Below the pieces are notes generated by a model, which was given only the letters and a program-made list of their open reading frames with translations, made no database searches and was not told where the DNA came from. From assembly GCA_937902315.1 (NCBI GenBank), contig CALGUG010000059.1, positions 310,001-374,000 on the forward strand: DNA of 64,000 nucleotides, written 5' to 3'. The translations under genes and the position numbers were made by a program. The stretch comes from an uncultured Chloroflexales bacterium (GTDB lineage Bacteria; Chloroflexota; Chloroflexia; Chloroflexales; Chloroflexaceae). Shown in pieces: positions 50,680-58,468 of this stretch; position 1 is the stretch's first letter; each line of letters begins with the position of its first letter.

Positions 50680-52128
50680 ATGAATCCTAAGCGAATTGCC
50701 TTCGGCGGTTTAGCTGGATTAGTCGCCTTGAGCTTAACCGCTTGTGGCGATCCTGTAGCCCAACCAGCACCTCAGGCAACTTCGGTTGTTGCACAAACGG
50801 CCCCTACCCAGGCGCCCGTTGTTCAACCAACTTCACCGCTCACAACTTCGTCGAATATTCCACTTTCGCTGGGTGTGAGTGGCACCGGCGTTGTATTGGC
50901 TAATCAGTCGTCGGATCTGGTCTTCCAGGTAAATGGCACCGTTAGCGAGGTGCTTGTTGAAGAAGGTGACGTTGTTACCAAAGGCCAGGTCTTGGCTCGC
51001 CTCGACATGCGCACCTTCGACCAACAGGTTCAGCAGGCTGAAGCCGCCCTTGCAAGCGCCAAAGCACAAGAGGCTGCTCTGACCGAGCCGCCCAAAGCCT
51101 ATGAGGTTCGCGCTGCTCAGGCTTCGCTGGCCGCTGCCCAGGCCGCTTTGGCCCAGCTTCAAGCTGGTCCCAAAGAAGAGGATGTTGAAACTGCTCGTGC
51201 GGCGCTCAATGTTGCACAGTTGAACTTGGAGTCGGTGAGAAATCAGCTTTCGATCGCCAAGACTCAGGCCGAGTCGCAGATGAACCAGCTGACCGATGCA
51301 CTGACTACTGCTCAAGCCAACTATGCTAAGGCCAAGAGCGATTGGGAGTATGTGCAGAGCACTGGTAACAATCCTTCTAACCCGACCACAACCAACGCTC
51401 AAGGCAAGGCTATCGATAACAAGCTAAGCGATAGCTCACGCGAAATGTACTATACCGCCTATGTTCAAGCTGAAGCGACCATGCGTCAGCTGGAAAAACA
51501 GGTCGAAATGGCGGTTAAGGCCTATGAGGCAGCTCGCCAGAGCGAAGTAACCGGCATTCAAGTTGCTGAGCAGCAGGTTGTTCAAGCGCAGGCTACCCTC
51601 GATAAGTTGATGGCGCCAGCCGATCAAGATCGCATCGCTCTTGCTCAGTCGAACGTCGTCGCTGCCGAGGCCGCTCGCCAGCGTCTCAACCCCGACCCGA
51701 CCAACTCGCAGCGTGCGCAAGTGGCTGCGGGCATCGCTCAAGCTGAAGCCGCTCTCGAGGGCGCACGCATCAATCGTGAGCGCGCCGAACTCGTCGCTCC
51801 CTACGATGGTGTCATCGCAGCGGTGAACATCGATCCGGGCGATCCGAGCAGCGTCGGTGGCCCTGCTATTCAGATCGTCGACATGAGCAAGCTCAAGGTC
51901 GATGCCAACATCAGCGATATCGATATCGCGAAGGTTCAGGTCGGCCAGAAGGTGGAAGTCTATGTCGATGCGCTGCCCGAGAAAGTCTTCACCGGTAAGG
52001 TGACCTATATCGCCCCGACCGCCACTGTAACGGGCAATATTCGCACCTATGTGGTACGTATCGAGCTCGACGATCAGAGCAATCTGCGCGACGGCATGAG
52101 CGTGCGCGTCGAAATTATCACAAACTAA
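50680..52128 (+). CDS. HlyD/AcrA-type efflux adaptor, lipoprotein
   Basis: The 482-residue protein has a lipoprotein signal (LVALSLTAC, Cys about 23), a Pro/Gln/Thr-rich linker, half of a barrel-sandwich domain (VSGTGVVLANQSSDLVFQVNGTVSEVLVEEGDVVTKGQVLARLD), a long helical hairpin with repeated QAALA/AKAQEA segments (about 120-355), the second half-motif (VAPYDGVIAAVNIDPGDPS) and a beta-barrel domain. ATG 50680 has AGGAGA about 10 bases upstream; an earlier in-frame start gives a charged extension that would spoil the signal. It follows the pump by 111 bases and should be cotranscribed. The very long hairpin could reach across a thick wall. Confidence 0.9.
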   Translation: MNPKRIAFGGLAGLVALSLTACGDPVAQPAPQATSVVAQTAPTQAPVVQPTSPLTTSSNIPLSLGVSGTGVVLANQSSDLVFQVNGTVSEVLVEEGDVVTKGQVLARLDMRTFDQQVQQAEAALASAKAQEAALTEPPKAYEVRAAQASLAAAQAALAQLQAGPKEEDVETARAALNVAQLNLESVRNQLSIAKTQAESQMNQLTDALTTAQANYAKAKSDWEYVQSTGNNPSNPTTTNAQGKAIDNKLSDSSREMYYTAYVQAEATMRQLEKQVEMAVKAYEAARQSEVTGIQVAEQQVVQAQATLDKLMAPADQDRIALAQSNVVAAEAARQRLNPDPTNSQRAQVAAGIAQAEAALEGARINRERAELVAPYDGVIAAVNIDPGDPSSVGGPAIQIVDMSKLKVDANISDIDIAKVQVGQKVEVYVDALPEKVFTGKVTYIAPTATVTGNIRTYVVRIELDDQSNLRDGMSVRVEIITN

Positions 52129-52158
52129 ACCTATCGTTTCGAAAAAAAGGGTGTATCA

Positions 52159-52198
52159 TAAAGGAGCGGCCAACAGCGATCTGTTAGCCGCTCCTTTA
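52159..52198 (+). terminator. Terminator of the RND operon
   Basis: TAAAGGAGCGGC (52159-52170) pairs with GCCGCTCCTTTA (52187-52198), with CAACAG/CTGTTA in the loop. It lies 30 bases after the adaptor gene and before the DUF309 gene. Confidence 0.82.
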
Positions 52199-52222
52199 TC
52201 GTTGTTGGAGAAGGAAGAGGAA

Positions 52223-52591
52223 ATGAGCGATTCGGTGACTCGTGCTCTGGAGGCTTTTAACAATCGAGCCTATCGCGACGCCCTACTCGCCTTCGAGGAG
52301 CGTTGGTTTACGGAGCGTAACGACTTCTGGAAAGCCCTCATTCGCTTGAGTAACGCCTTAATGCAGCTTGAATTGGGTTTGGTGACAGCACCGCGCCTTG
52401 CACTCGCAAGCGCCGAAGAACTGCTGGCAGCGTACGAGCCGTTTTATGAAGGCTTTGATGTAACAGCCTTGCGCGCCTATATCGCCCGTGTTCGAACGGT
52501 CATTCCAGATCAGCTTGAGACGGGGAGTGGCTCGGTTGCTTGGGAAGATGTTCCTCACTTGGCTCTGATGCGAGCCGTTCAACAAGCGTAG
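52223..52591 (+). CDS. DUF309-family protein
   Basis: The frame is open from 52151, but ATG 52223 has GGAAGAGGAA just upstream and follows the terminator, so it was chosen. The 122-residue all-helical protein has AFNNRAYRDALLAFEERWFTERNDFWKALIRLSNALMQLELG, the pattern of DUF309 proteins (usually a W-x-x-x-H or E-x-x-W with a following long helix). Their function is unknown. It is convergent with the NAD kinase gene, which ends 3 bases away. Confidence 0.75.
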   Translation: MSDSVTRALEAFNNRAYRDALLAFEERWFTERNDFWKALIRLSNALMQLELGLVTAPRLALASAEELLAAYEPFYEGFDVTALRAYIARVRTVIPDQLETGSGSVAWEDVPHLALMRAVQQA

Positions 52592-52594
52592 CGC

Positions 52595-53428
52595 TTATTC
52601 TCGTCTGAGACGTCGACTTAATCCCGCATAAAAATGGTTCGGTGAATGAACCCGCGCAAAGATGCAAACCCGTTCGCTGCGACGTACACGTACAATGTCG
52701 TGTTCTTGCAGTGTAATATTGTCGCGCCCATCAACCACCAACTCCGCGTTATAGCGCCCTTGTAACACGATCGAGATCTCGCTGTTTTCGTGCAACACCA
52801 TCGAGGGAACATTGGTTAAATGGGCTGCTACAGAAACGAGGATCAGCGCTTGTGAACGGGGATCAACGATCGGACCGCCAGCAGCTAAAGCATAGGCGGT
52901 TGATCCCGTCGCTGTCGCCACCATTACCCCATCGGCGTGGTAGGTGGTCAATAAAGCTCCGTTGATCAAGACATCGGCGACCACCACGCGGTTCATCGGT
53001 CCGCTGGCTACCAAGACCTCATTCACCGCCGTAAAGGTATGCAGGCGCTTGCCGTCGCGTTCTAAGCTGGCTTCGATCAGGGCTCGTTCATCGCGCCAGC
53101 CTCCACCATCGAGCAAGGTCTGAATACCGCTCATCATCTCGGCTGGACTGAGCTCGGCCATAAAGTTTAGATGCCCAAGCGCCACAGCCAACACCGGAAT
53201 ATTGTAAGGAATGGCGAGACGGGCTGCGCGAAGCACGGTGCCATCGCCGCCCAAAGCCACGAGAAGATCAAGATTCTGCATCACTGCAGGGTCTGCGCGT
53301 CCTTCTGCCGAGACGCCGCGCCAGACCTCAAGGTTGCGGCTTTGCAACCAGGTTGCTAACTCCTTTGATACACGCACGGATCCTTCTGATAAGGGGTTAT
53401 AGATCACCCCGATCCGCTGCATTGACAT
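52595..53428 (-). CDS. nadK: NAD kinase
   Basis: The 277-residue enzyme phosphorylates NAD to NADP with ATP or polyphosphate. It has the catalytic LVALGGDGTVLRAAR and the following PVLAVALGHLNFMAEL, where many members read GNLGFL, plus NEVLVASG, YHADGVMVATATGSTAYALAAGGPIVDP and the C-terminal VVDGRDNITLQEHD. ATG 53428 was chosen because GGAGG lies 8 bases upstream. It is a single gene on the minus strand, with a repeat-rich gap upstream. Confidence 0.93.
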   Translation of the reverse strand: MSMQRIGVIYNPLSEGSVRVSKELATWLQSRNLEVWRGVSAEGRADPAVMQNLDLLVALGGDGTVLRAARLAIPYNIPVLAVALGHLNFMAELSPAEMMSGIQTLLDGGGWRDERALIEASLERDGKRLHTFTAVNEVLVASGPMNRVVVADVLINGALLTTYHADGVMVATATGSTAYALAAGGPIVDPRSQALILVSVAAHLTNVPSMVLHENSEISIVLQGRYNAELVVDGRDNITLQEHDIVRVRRSERVCIFARVHSPNHFYAGLSRRLRRE

Positions 53429-53689
53429 GCCAAACCCTCCTACTTTGGGAGCTAGACGAAACATCAGCTAAGAAGCTTGATTCTAATACGCTTATCTCTG
53501 CGCGATCAAGCCCATACCTGTTCTAAAGAAGACAAAGCCGATCATCACTCCAAGGATTACGCTGGTTCAGCATACCATAAAAACGCTTTAGCTACAGTTA
53601 TGCAACTCATACGAGATGGTAGCTCGCAGACGGCTTTTCCTCGCGAACAAAGGGTGTTTCGAGTTTTCTTAAAAACGTGCATTAACTCA

Positions 53690-53770
53690 ACGCAATACAA
53701 CGACAAGCTGGGAAAAGAGCCAAGTTCCGCTCTGCCGAAGGCTAAAAAGCAAAGTGATCGGATGTGCTAT
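53690..53770 (+). repeat. Partial MITE-like element, family A
   Basis: AGTTCCGCTCTGCCGAAGGC (from 53723) matches the interior of the copy at 2689-2809 and the right end reads GATCGGATGTGCTAT (53756-53770). The left end is lost. Confidence 0.6.
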
Positions 53771-53900
53771 CACCCAGAGGGCTGACGCGTCCATGGGCTG
53801 GCGGACAAGCCGTTGGTAGCCGAAGGCGGACGCGCTAGATGCCTATTTTGGAGGGCGGGCTGTTGCCGCTAACGTTGTGAGCTCCATAGGCTTGATGGGC
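53771..53900 (+). repeat. Decayed MITE-like element, family B
   Basis: The core GTAGCCGAAGGCGGACGCG is at 53816-53834, followed by AGATGCC...TTGCCGCTAACG. It abuts the family A remnant with no gap. Confidence 0.6.
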
Positions 53901-54045
53901 CTTAGAAAATGGCCTAGATGCCGCGCACATTCTCCAAACGGAAAGAAATAGCTCTGTCGAAGGCCTACGCTTCCCAAAAGCCTTAAGAACGGCCCAATCT
54001 GAGCGAGCACGTTTGCTATTTCATAAAACAGCGCATAAGCTCTGG

Positions 54046-54051
54046 TATAAT
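54046..54051 (+). promoter_or_regulatory. Extended -10 box of the M42 peptidase gene
   Basis: TATAAT preceded by TGG (extended -10 type), 66 bases before the start codon. No good -35 was found, which is acceptable for extended -10 promoters. Confidence 0.55.
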
Positions 54052-54116
54052 GTGCCTACTTTTGCAAAGAGATCACGAATGGTAAAAACGTCTTCGTCGC
54101 ATAGAAATGAGGGTAT

Positions 54117-55181
54117 ATGTCAACAACGAGTTTGAATACGGCCTTTTTAAAGCAGTTGCTCTCTTCCCCGGGACCGTCTGGTGACGAAGCACTTCCTGCG
54201 CGCGTTTGGCGCAACGAAGCACGTACATTTGCCGATACCGTTCGGTCTGATGTGCGCAACAATAGTTATGCCATTTTGCAAGGAAGTGAAACCCGCGTGA
54301 TGTTGGCCGGTCACATCGACGAGATCGGTGTGATGGTGAGCTACATCGATAACGACGGTTTCCTCTATTTTAGTGGCGTAGGTGGCTGGGATCCGCAAGT
54401 ATTTGTCGGCCAGCGCATTCGCTTGCTCGGTAAGCAGGGCGAACTGATCGGCGTTATCGGCAAGAAGCCGATCCACCTCATGCGCGAAGACCGTGATAAA
54501 GCCAGCAAAATCGAAGATCTGTGGATCGATATCGGTGTGACGAGCCGTGAAGCTGCAGAGGAGTTGGTACGGGTCGGCACAGTCGGTGTGATCGACGCGC
54601 CGATCTACGACATGCCCAACGGTCGCATTGTCAGTCGCAGTATCGACAATCGCATCGGCGCTTTCACCGTGCTCGAAGCGCTGCGTTTGCTGGCCCAAGA
54701 TCGCCCCAGCGTGACGGTCGCAGCGGTTGCCACCACCCAAGAAGAGACCAGCTTCGCGGGCGCGACCACCTCGGCCTACGACTTCGATCCTCATATCGCG
54801 ATCGCCGTCGACGTGACCTTCGCCTCGGACCACCCCAGCTCGAACAAAAACCAGTGGGGCGATGTAAAGTTGGGCGGCGGCCCGGTGCTCTCACGCGGTG
54901 CGGCTAACTCGCCTCTGGTCTACGAGCGCATGCTCGAGATCGCCGAGCGCGAAAAGATCCCCTACACCTTGCAGATCACTCCGCGCTATACCGGTACCGA
55001 TGCAGATGCCATCCACATGATCCGTTCGGGTGTGGCGACTTCAGTTATCAGCATTCCCAATCGCTACATGCACTCGCCCAACGAAATGATCGATCTGGCC
55101 GATGTCGAGAACGCCGCGCGCCTGATCGCTGCTTTTGTTCGCTCGATCAAGAGCGTTGACGAGTTCTTATACCAAGACTAG
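54117..55181 (+). CDS. M42-family metallopeptidase (glutamyl/general aminopeptidase)
   Basis: The 354-residue protein is a di-zinc aminopeptidase of the M42/TET group. Metal and catalytic residues are visible in MLAGHIDEIGVMV (His, Asp), SIDNRIGAFTVLEAL (Asp), TTQEETSFAGA (catalytic Glu pair) and IAVDVTFA (Asp), with the last ligand in NRYMHSPNEMIDLADVE (His). Members remove N-terminal residues from peptides and build large cytoplasmic dodecamers. Start ATG 54117 follows GAGGGTAT. It has an extended -10 box 66 bases upstream and is transcribed alone. Confidence 0.92.
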   Translation: MSTTSLNTAFLKQLLSSPGPSGDEALPARVWRNEARTFADTVRSDVRNNSYAILQGSETRVMLAGHIDEIGVMVSYIDNDGFLYFSGVGGWDPQVFVGQRIRLLGKQGELIGVIGKKPIHLMREDRDKASKIEDLWIDIGVTSREAAEELVRVGTVGVIDAPIYDMPNGRIVSRSIDNRIGAFTVLEALRLLAQDRPSVTVAAVATTQEETSFAGATTSAYDFDPHIAIAVDVTFASDHPSSNKNQWGDVKLGGGPVLSRGAANSPLVYERMLEIAEREKIPYTLQITPRYTGTDADAIHMIRSGVATSVISIPNRYMHSPNEMIDLADVENAARLIAAFVRSIKSVDEFLYQD

Positions 55182-55247
55182 TCACCAAGTTGACCTTGTG
55201 CCTTTTGCGCTAGCGTGACATAAGGCCCACAGCGAGGGACGTCACAA

Positions 55248-55284
55248 AGCGAGAGCGATTTCGCAGTGCGAAATCGCTCTCGCT
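55248..55284. repeat. Perfect 18-bp hairpin, family H
   Basis: AGCGAGAGCGATTTCGCA (55248-55265), G, TGCGAAATCGCTCTCGCT (55267-55284). Its inner GCGATTTCGC is shared with the hairpin at 39112-39146. It lies 20 bases from a family B core. Confidence 0.72.
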
Positions 55285-55385
55285 GTTTTGGGGCGACGAT
55301 CTTGTAGCCGAAGGCAGACGCGCTAGAAGCCTACTTTGAGGAAGAGACCAAGCCGCTAAAGCTTGGAAAGAAGCGAAGCTTTGTT
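55285..55385 (+). repeat. Decayed MITE-like element, family B
   Basis: The core variant GTAGCCGAAGGCAGACGCG is at 55304-55322, followed by AGAGACCAAGCCGCTAAAG. Confidence 0.55.
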
Positions 55386-55397
55386 GTATGTAAAAAA

Positions 55398-55423
55398 GGG
55401 ACGCTGGAGAGCTCCAGCGTCCC
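55398..55423 (-). terminator. Rho-independent terminator
   Basis: GGGACGCTGGAG (55398-55409) and CTCCAGCGTCCC (55412-55423). On the minus strand TTTTTT follows, so it ends the gene at 55432-55752. Confidence 0.88.
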
Positions 55424-55431
55424 GTATCTGT

Positions 55432-55752
55432 TTATCGCCAGCGAACTGGGCCACGAGTTGCCTGAACAATCTCGTTTTCGGCGTTGAGCAGCAAACGTAC
55501 CGATTTACGTAAAGGGCAGGAGAGCACAGGGCACTTGCCTGCCGCTGCTAGGCGCGGCGAGATATGGTGTGGGCATAGCTCATAGGCACAGCGGGTCGCA
55601 CTTATTGCGAAACAGGGCGCTCCTTCTGGTGCATCGAGAGCATTGAGCATAAGAGGAGCATCTTTCATCTCTGGCATGTGTTGGTTCAGATAGCTTCTTG
55701 CCGCAGCCAGAGCTTTTTCTCGTGCAGGGCTGCGTTTTTTAGGTCGTGCCAT
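55432..55752 (-). CDS. Small cysteine-containing basic protein, unknown
   Basis: ATG 55752 was chosen because GGAGGAG lies upstream; an in-frame start 27 bases earlier has no such site. The 106-residue product opens with a basic stretch (ARPKKRSPAREKALAAARSY). A region with five cysteines (CFAISATRCAYELCPHH... KCPVLSCPLRKS) may bind zinc or an iron-sulfur centre. I do not recognise the family. The basic N-terminus could bind nucleic acid. It is a single gene with a strong terminator (55398-55423). Confidence 0.75.
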   Translation of the reverse strand: MARPKKRSPAREKALAAARSYLNQHMPEMKDAPLMLNALDAPEGAPCFAISATRCAYELCPHHISPRLAAAGKCPVLSCPLRKSVRLLLNAENEIVQATRGPVRWR

Positions 55753-56000
55753 GATCGTTCTCCTCCCTTGCGCACACATCTTCTTAATTCAGAGTACCAT
55801 ATTTGTGATAAAAAGCACGATAACAAGCTCGAACTTAGGTTGCGCTTTCGCAACAGAAAGCAGGCTCCACAACATCTAGGGGATCTTTGTATATTTTGCA
55901 CAAGAAATAAGGGGAAATACTTATTGAAAATAGCCAAGTCCATGCTATGATAAGGGTGTAGCGAAGGTGCTACCTGACATATTTCGTGGAAAGAGTAGAG

Positions 56001-56282
56001 ATGGAACTTCTCTGGCAATGGGCTGGCCCTTGGATCGCACTGGTTGGTTGGGCAGCAACGACTCTTCTTATCCTACGTACCGCTCGCATCACCTTTATTC
56101 AAAAACATGCTTTTGCTGTATTAGCGTGGATCGTTTGGATGTTTGTAGGTTTCGATGTACTGGTCTACAACGCCCTACTTCAAGCTGACCTCGCTTTAAA
56201 TATCTACGGTGGATTGACGCTTGTAATCGCCACATTTTTCTTCTTCTCTGCTTGGCGTATGCGTCTGCGAGCCAACTCCTAA
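56001..56282 (+). CDS. Small three-helix membrane protein, unknown
   Basis: The 93-residue product is predicted to have three membrane helices (WAGPWIALVGWAATTLLIL, AFAVLAWIVWMFVGFDVLVY, NIYGGLTLVIATFFFFSAW) and a short basic end (RMRLRANS). I do not recognise a family. An earlier in-frame GTG (55986) is possible, but ATG 56001 has AAAGAGTAGAG ahead. A strong hairpin follows at 56351-56374, so it is transcribed as a single gene. Confidence 0.72.
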   Translation: MELLWQWAGPWIALVGWAATTLLILRTARITFIQKHAFAVLAWIVWMFVGFDVLVYNALLQADLALNIYGGLTLVIATFFFFSAWRMRLRANS

Positions 56283-56350
56283 CCTAACTTTGGATCAACG
56301 TCACATGCATATTCAATGGCGCATATGTGTGTGAGTGATCGATATACAAA

Positions 56351-56374
56351 GGCCCTTGTCGTATGACAAGGGCC
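56351..56374 (+). terminator. Rho-independent terminator
   Basis: GGCCCTTGTC (56351-56360), GTAT, GACAAGGGCC (56365-56374), then GCTTCGTTTTA. It lies 70 bases after the small membrane protein gene. Confidence 0.82.
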
Positions 56375-56399
56375 GCTTCGTTTTAGAGACTCCTTCTTC

Positions 56400-56480
56400 C
56401 TGTATCAAGCTGGCGGTGTGCTCTCTGCCCTCAAAAAAGATCCCTAGCGCGTCCGCCTACGGCTACCAAGTCGCCTAACC
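56400..56480 (-). repeat. Decayed MITE-like element, family B
   Basis: The core in reverse, CGCGTCCGCCTACGGCTAC, is at 56448-56466. Only the central part is recognisable. Confidence 0.55.
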
Positions 56481-56517
56481 CTCTCAATAGGGCTGTATCT
56501 CGCAGCTTGCGCTGCGA

Positions 56518-56543
56518 CCTGCTTGCTGCCAGCAGCAAGCAGG
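56518..56543. repeat. Perfect 12-bp hairpin
   Basis: CCTGCTTGCTGC (56518-56529), CA, GCAGCAAGCAGG (56532-56543). A second inverted repeat, CGCAG...CTGCG, lies just upstream. Confidence 0.6.
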
Positions 56544-56678
56544 CTCAAACGCTGCCTTCCAATGCTCAATAGCCTTGAAAGTCAAGCACTCTTGTAAGGC
56601 GGGAACATACAACATCGAGGAAAGCAGTTATGTCTGTCGAGCTCAAAAAGTCTGCGTTTAAGCCAAATGAGGGGCGAG

Positions 56679-56720
56679 GTTCTATGGAATTTCGTGCCCG
56701 AGCACGAAATTCCATAGAAC
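56679..56720. repeat. Perfect 19-bp hairpin, family H
   Basis: GTTCTATGGAATTTCGTGC (56679-56697), CCGA, GCACGAAATTCCATAGAAC (56702-56720). The inner ATTTCG/CGAAAT is shared with the hairpins at 39112 and 55248, although the outer arms differ. Confidence 0.72.
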
Positions 56721-56799
56721 AAAAAAGACGCTTCCGCTCTGGTATGAACAGAGCTGGATCAGCCTGTCAACATAGCATCAGACTGTACCAAACGAACGA

Positions 56800-57939
56800 C
56801 TAGCCGCGCTGTTCGATCGGAACATAGGAGACGTTCGTGGGACCGACGTACTCCGACTCGGGGCGAATCAGGCGGTTGTTGTTGTACTGCTCGTAAACGT
56901 GAGCTGTCCAACCGCTGACGCGGCTGATCGCGAAGATCGGCGTAAACAGATCGACCGGAATGCCCAAGGTGTAGTAGACCGAGGCCGAATAGAAGTCGAC
57001 GTTGACCGGCAGCGGCTTGGCAGCCTGCACCAGTTCGCGCACCCGCTCCGAGATCTCGTACCACTTGGTGTTGCCGCTGCTCTCGCTGAGCTCTTTGGCC
57101 AGCTTGCGCAGCCAGGTAGCGCGCGGATCGTCGGCCTTGTAGACGCGGTGGCCGAAGCCCATAATCTTCTGCTTGTTGGCAAAAGCGTTTTTGATGTAGT
57201 CGTCGGCCTTGCTGACTTCGCCGATCTCCAACAGCATGCGCATCACTTGCTCGTTGGCACCACCGTGCAGCGGGCCTTTGAGTGTGCCGATCGCCGAGGT
57301 GATCGCCGAGTGCAGGTCAGAGAGCGTCGAGGCGGTGATGCGCGCCGAGAAGGTCGAGGCGTTCAGACCATGGTCGGCATGCAGAATCAGACAGGTGTCG
57401 AGCACCTTGGCCGCACGCTCATCTGGCTCTTTGCCCGTCAGCATATAGAGGAAGTTGGCCGCATGGCTCAGCTCTGTGCTGGGCGGAATCGGCCACAAGC
57501 CGTTGCGAATGCGATCCCACGAAGCCACGATGGTGGGCATTGCAGCGGTCAAGCGCAGCGACTTATTGACATTGGCTTGCAGAGAATTGTCAAGATCTTC
57601 GGGGTCATAGGCCGAAAGGTGCGAGACCGCTGTGCGCAGCACTTCCATGGGCGCTGTTTTCTTGGGCAGCGCCATCATCATAGCCAGCACTTCGTTGGGA
57701 ATCTGACGGTTGCTCTTGAATTTGCGGTCGAAGCTTGCGAGTTGCGACTTGGTGGGCAAGTTGCCGTACCACAGCAAGCTAGTGGTCTCTTCGAAGGTTG
57801 AGTTATCGGCCAGTTCGTTGATCTCGATACCACGGTATAACAGGCGGCCATTCAGACCATCGATATAACTAATAGCCGTCTCTGCGGCAACAATACCTTC
57901 GAGGCCCTTGCTGGCGGGCGATGCTGGTTTCTCACTCAT
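56800..57939 (-). CDS. gltA: Citrate synthase
   Basis: The 379-residue enzyme condenses acetyl-CoA and oxaloacetate, the entry step of the citric acid cycle. Catalytic residues are clear: His in LILHADHGLNAS, His in GPLHGGANEQ, and Asp in NVDFYSASVYY, with GFGHRVYK for oxaloacetate binding. The length is that of the short dimeric (Gram-positive/archaeal) type. ATG 57939 follows AAGGAGT; a start 33 bases upstream is in frame but gives an unrelated leader. 2-Methylcitrate synthases belong to the same family and are not fully excluded. It is monocistronic. Confidence 0.93.
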   Translation of the reverse strand: MSEKPASPASKGLEGIVAAETAISYIDGLNGRLLYRGIEINELADNSTFEETTSLLWYGNLPTKSQLASFDRKFKSNRQIPNEVLAMMMALPKKTAPMEVLRTAVSHLSAYDPEDLDNSLQANVNKSLRLTAAMPTIVASWDRIRNGLWPIPPSTELSHAANFLYMLTGKEPDERAAKVLDTCLILHADHGLNASTFSARITASTLSDLHSAITSAIGTLKGPLHGGANEQVMRMLLEIGEVSKADDYIKNAFANKQKIMGFGHRVYKADDPRATWLRKLAKELSESSGNTKWYEISERVRELVQAAKPLPVNVDFYSASVYYTLGIPVDLFTPIFAISRVSGWTAHVYEQYNNNRLIRPESEYVGPTNVSYVPIEQRG

Positions 57940-58005
57940 AATAGCAACACTCCTTGTGCCATAGACATACACATCCCAGTGTTAGGAATTCAATTGTATG
58001 AAAAA

Positions 58006-58033
58006 GAGGACGGTGCCATTAAACACCATCCTC
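58006..58033 (-). terminator. Rho-independent terminator (minus strand)
   Basis: On the minus strand GAGGATGGTG and CACCGTCCTC pair with one wobble and are followed by TTTTTC. It lies 13 bases after the stop of the small gene at 58047-58256, which supports that gene's reality. Confidence 0.78.
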
Positions 58034-58046
58034 ACATTGCTTAGTA

Positions 58047-58256
58047 TCAGGATAGTATAGTGCGTTCGCTGAGCTTAGTCAGGCGCATAGTGTGTGTTAG
58101 GTTTGTGTCGAGCTGTGTTTCGGTCTCGCGTAGGGCGCTGCATGTGCTCAGAGGCGCAGTCAAAGCGGTCTGAATAGCGCTGGAGCCAGAGCGAAACGAA
58201 CGTATAGATCGGCTTTGGCGCGCATAGACGATCAGGTTATAGGCTTGTCTTTGCAT
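58047..58256 (-). CDS. 69-residue basic protein, unknown
   Basis: ATG 58256 is preceded by GGAGAGG with 7 bases of spacing, a good ribosome site, and a strong terminator follows directly (58006-58033). The product starts MQRQAYNLIVYARQSRSIRSFRSGS and is Arg/Ser/Thr-rich, with no clear membrane segment or domain. I do not recognise it. The frame is open for 24 more codons upstream without a ribosome site. A short gene with its own start and stop signals is more likely than chance, but codon use was not tested. Confidence 0.5.
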   Translation of the reverse strand: MQRQAYNLIVYARQSRSIRSFRSGSSAIQTALTAPLSTCSALRETETQLDTNLTHTMRLTKLSERTILS

Positions 58257-58468
58257 TCTTAGGCCTCTCCAGATGAAGTTGCAGCGACAGCAAACTAAAA
58301 CCGCACCCCTCTGTAGCGTTGTATCCAAAACGTTACACGAGGTCTATCGAAATGACACCACCCAAGGCTTGGTTCGCACAATCACCTGATCTTTTTTGTT
58401 CTGCGTGCCTGCCCCTATATGATAGCATAGGCTTCATACGATCTCAACGCCAAAAGCGCCTTTCTTGA

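Larger units (their letters stand above)
53429..54116. other. Repeat-rich gap upstream of NAD kinase and the M42 peptidase genes
   Basis: No gene is supported in these 690 bases; a 102-codon plus-strand frame at 53477-53785 runs through repeats. Contents: a partial family A element (about 53690-53770), a family B element (53771-53900), a second decayed family A element (about 53900-54020) and a -10 box at 54046. Confidence 0.65.
56375..56799. other. Repeat-rich gap before the citrate synthase gene
   Basis: About 425 bases without a gene. It holds a family B remnant (56400-56480), a perfect 12-bp hairpin CCTGCTTGCTGC/GCAGCAAGCAGG (56518-56543) and a perfect 19-bp hairpin (56679-56720). Confidence 0.65.

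Noticed and set aside
53477..53785. 102-codon frame upstream of the M42 peptidase
   Set aside because: It runs into family A and B repeat DNA and has no ribosome site.
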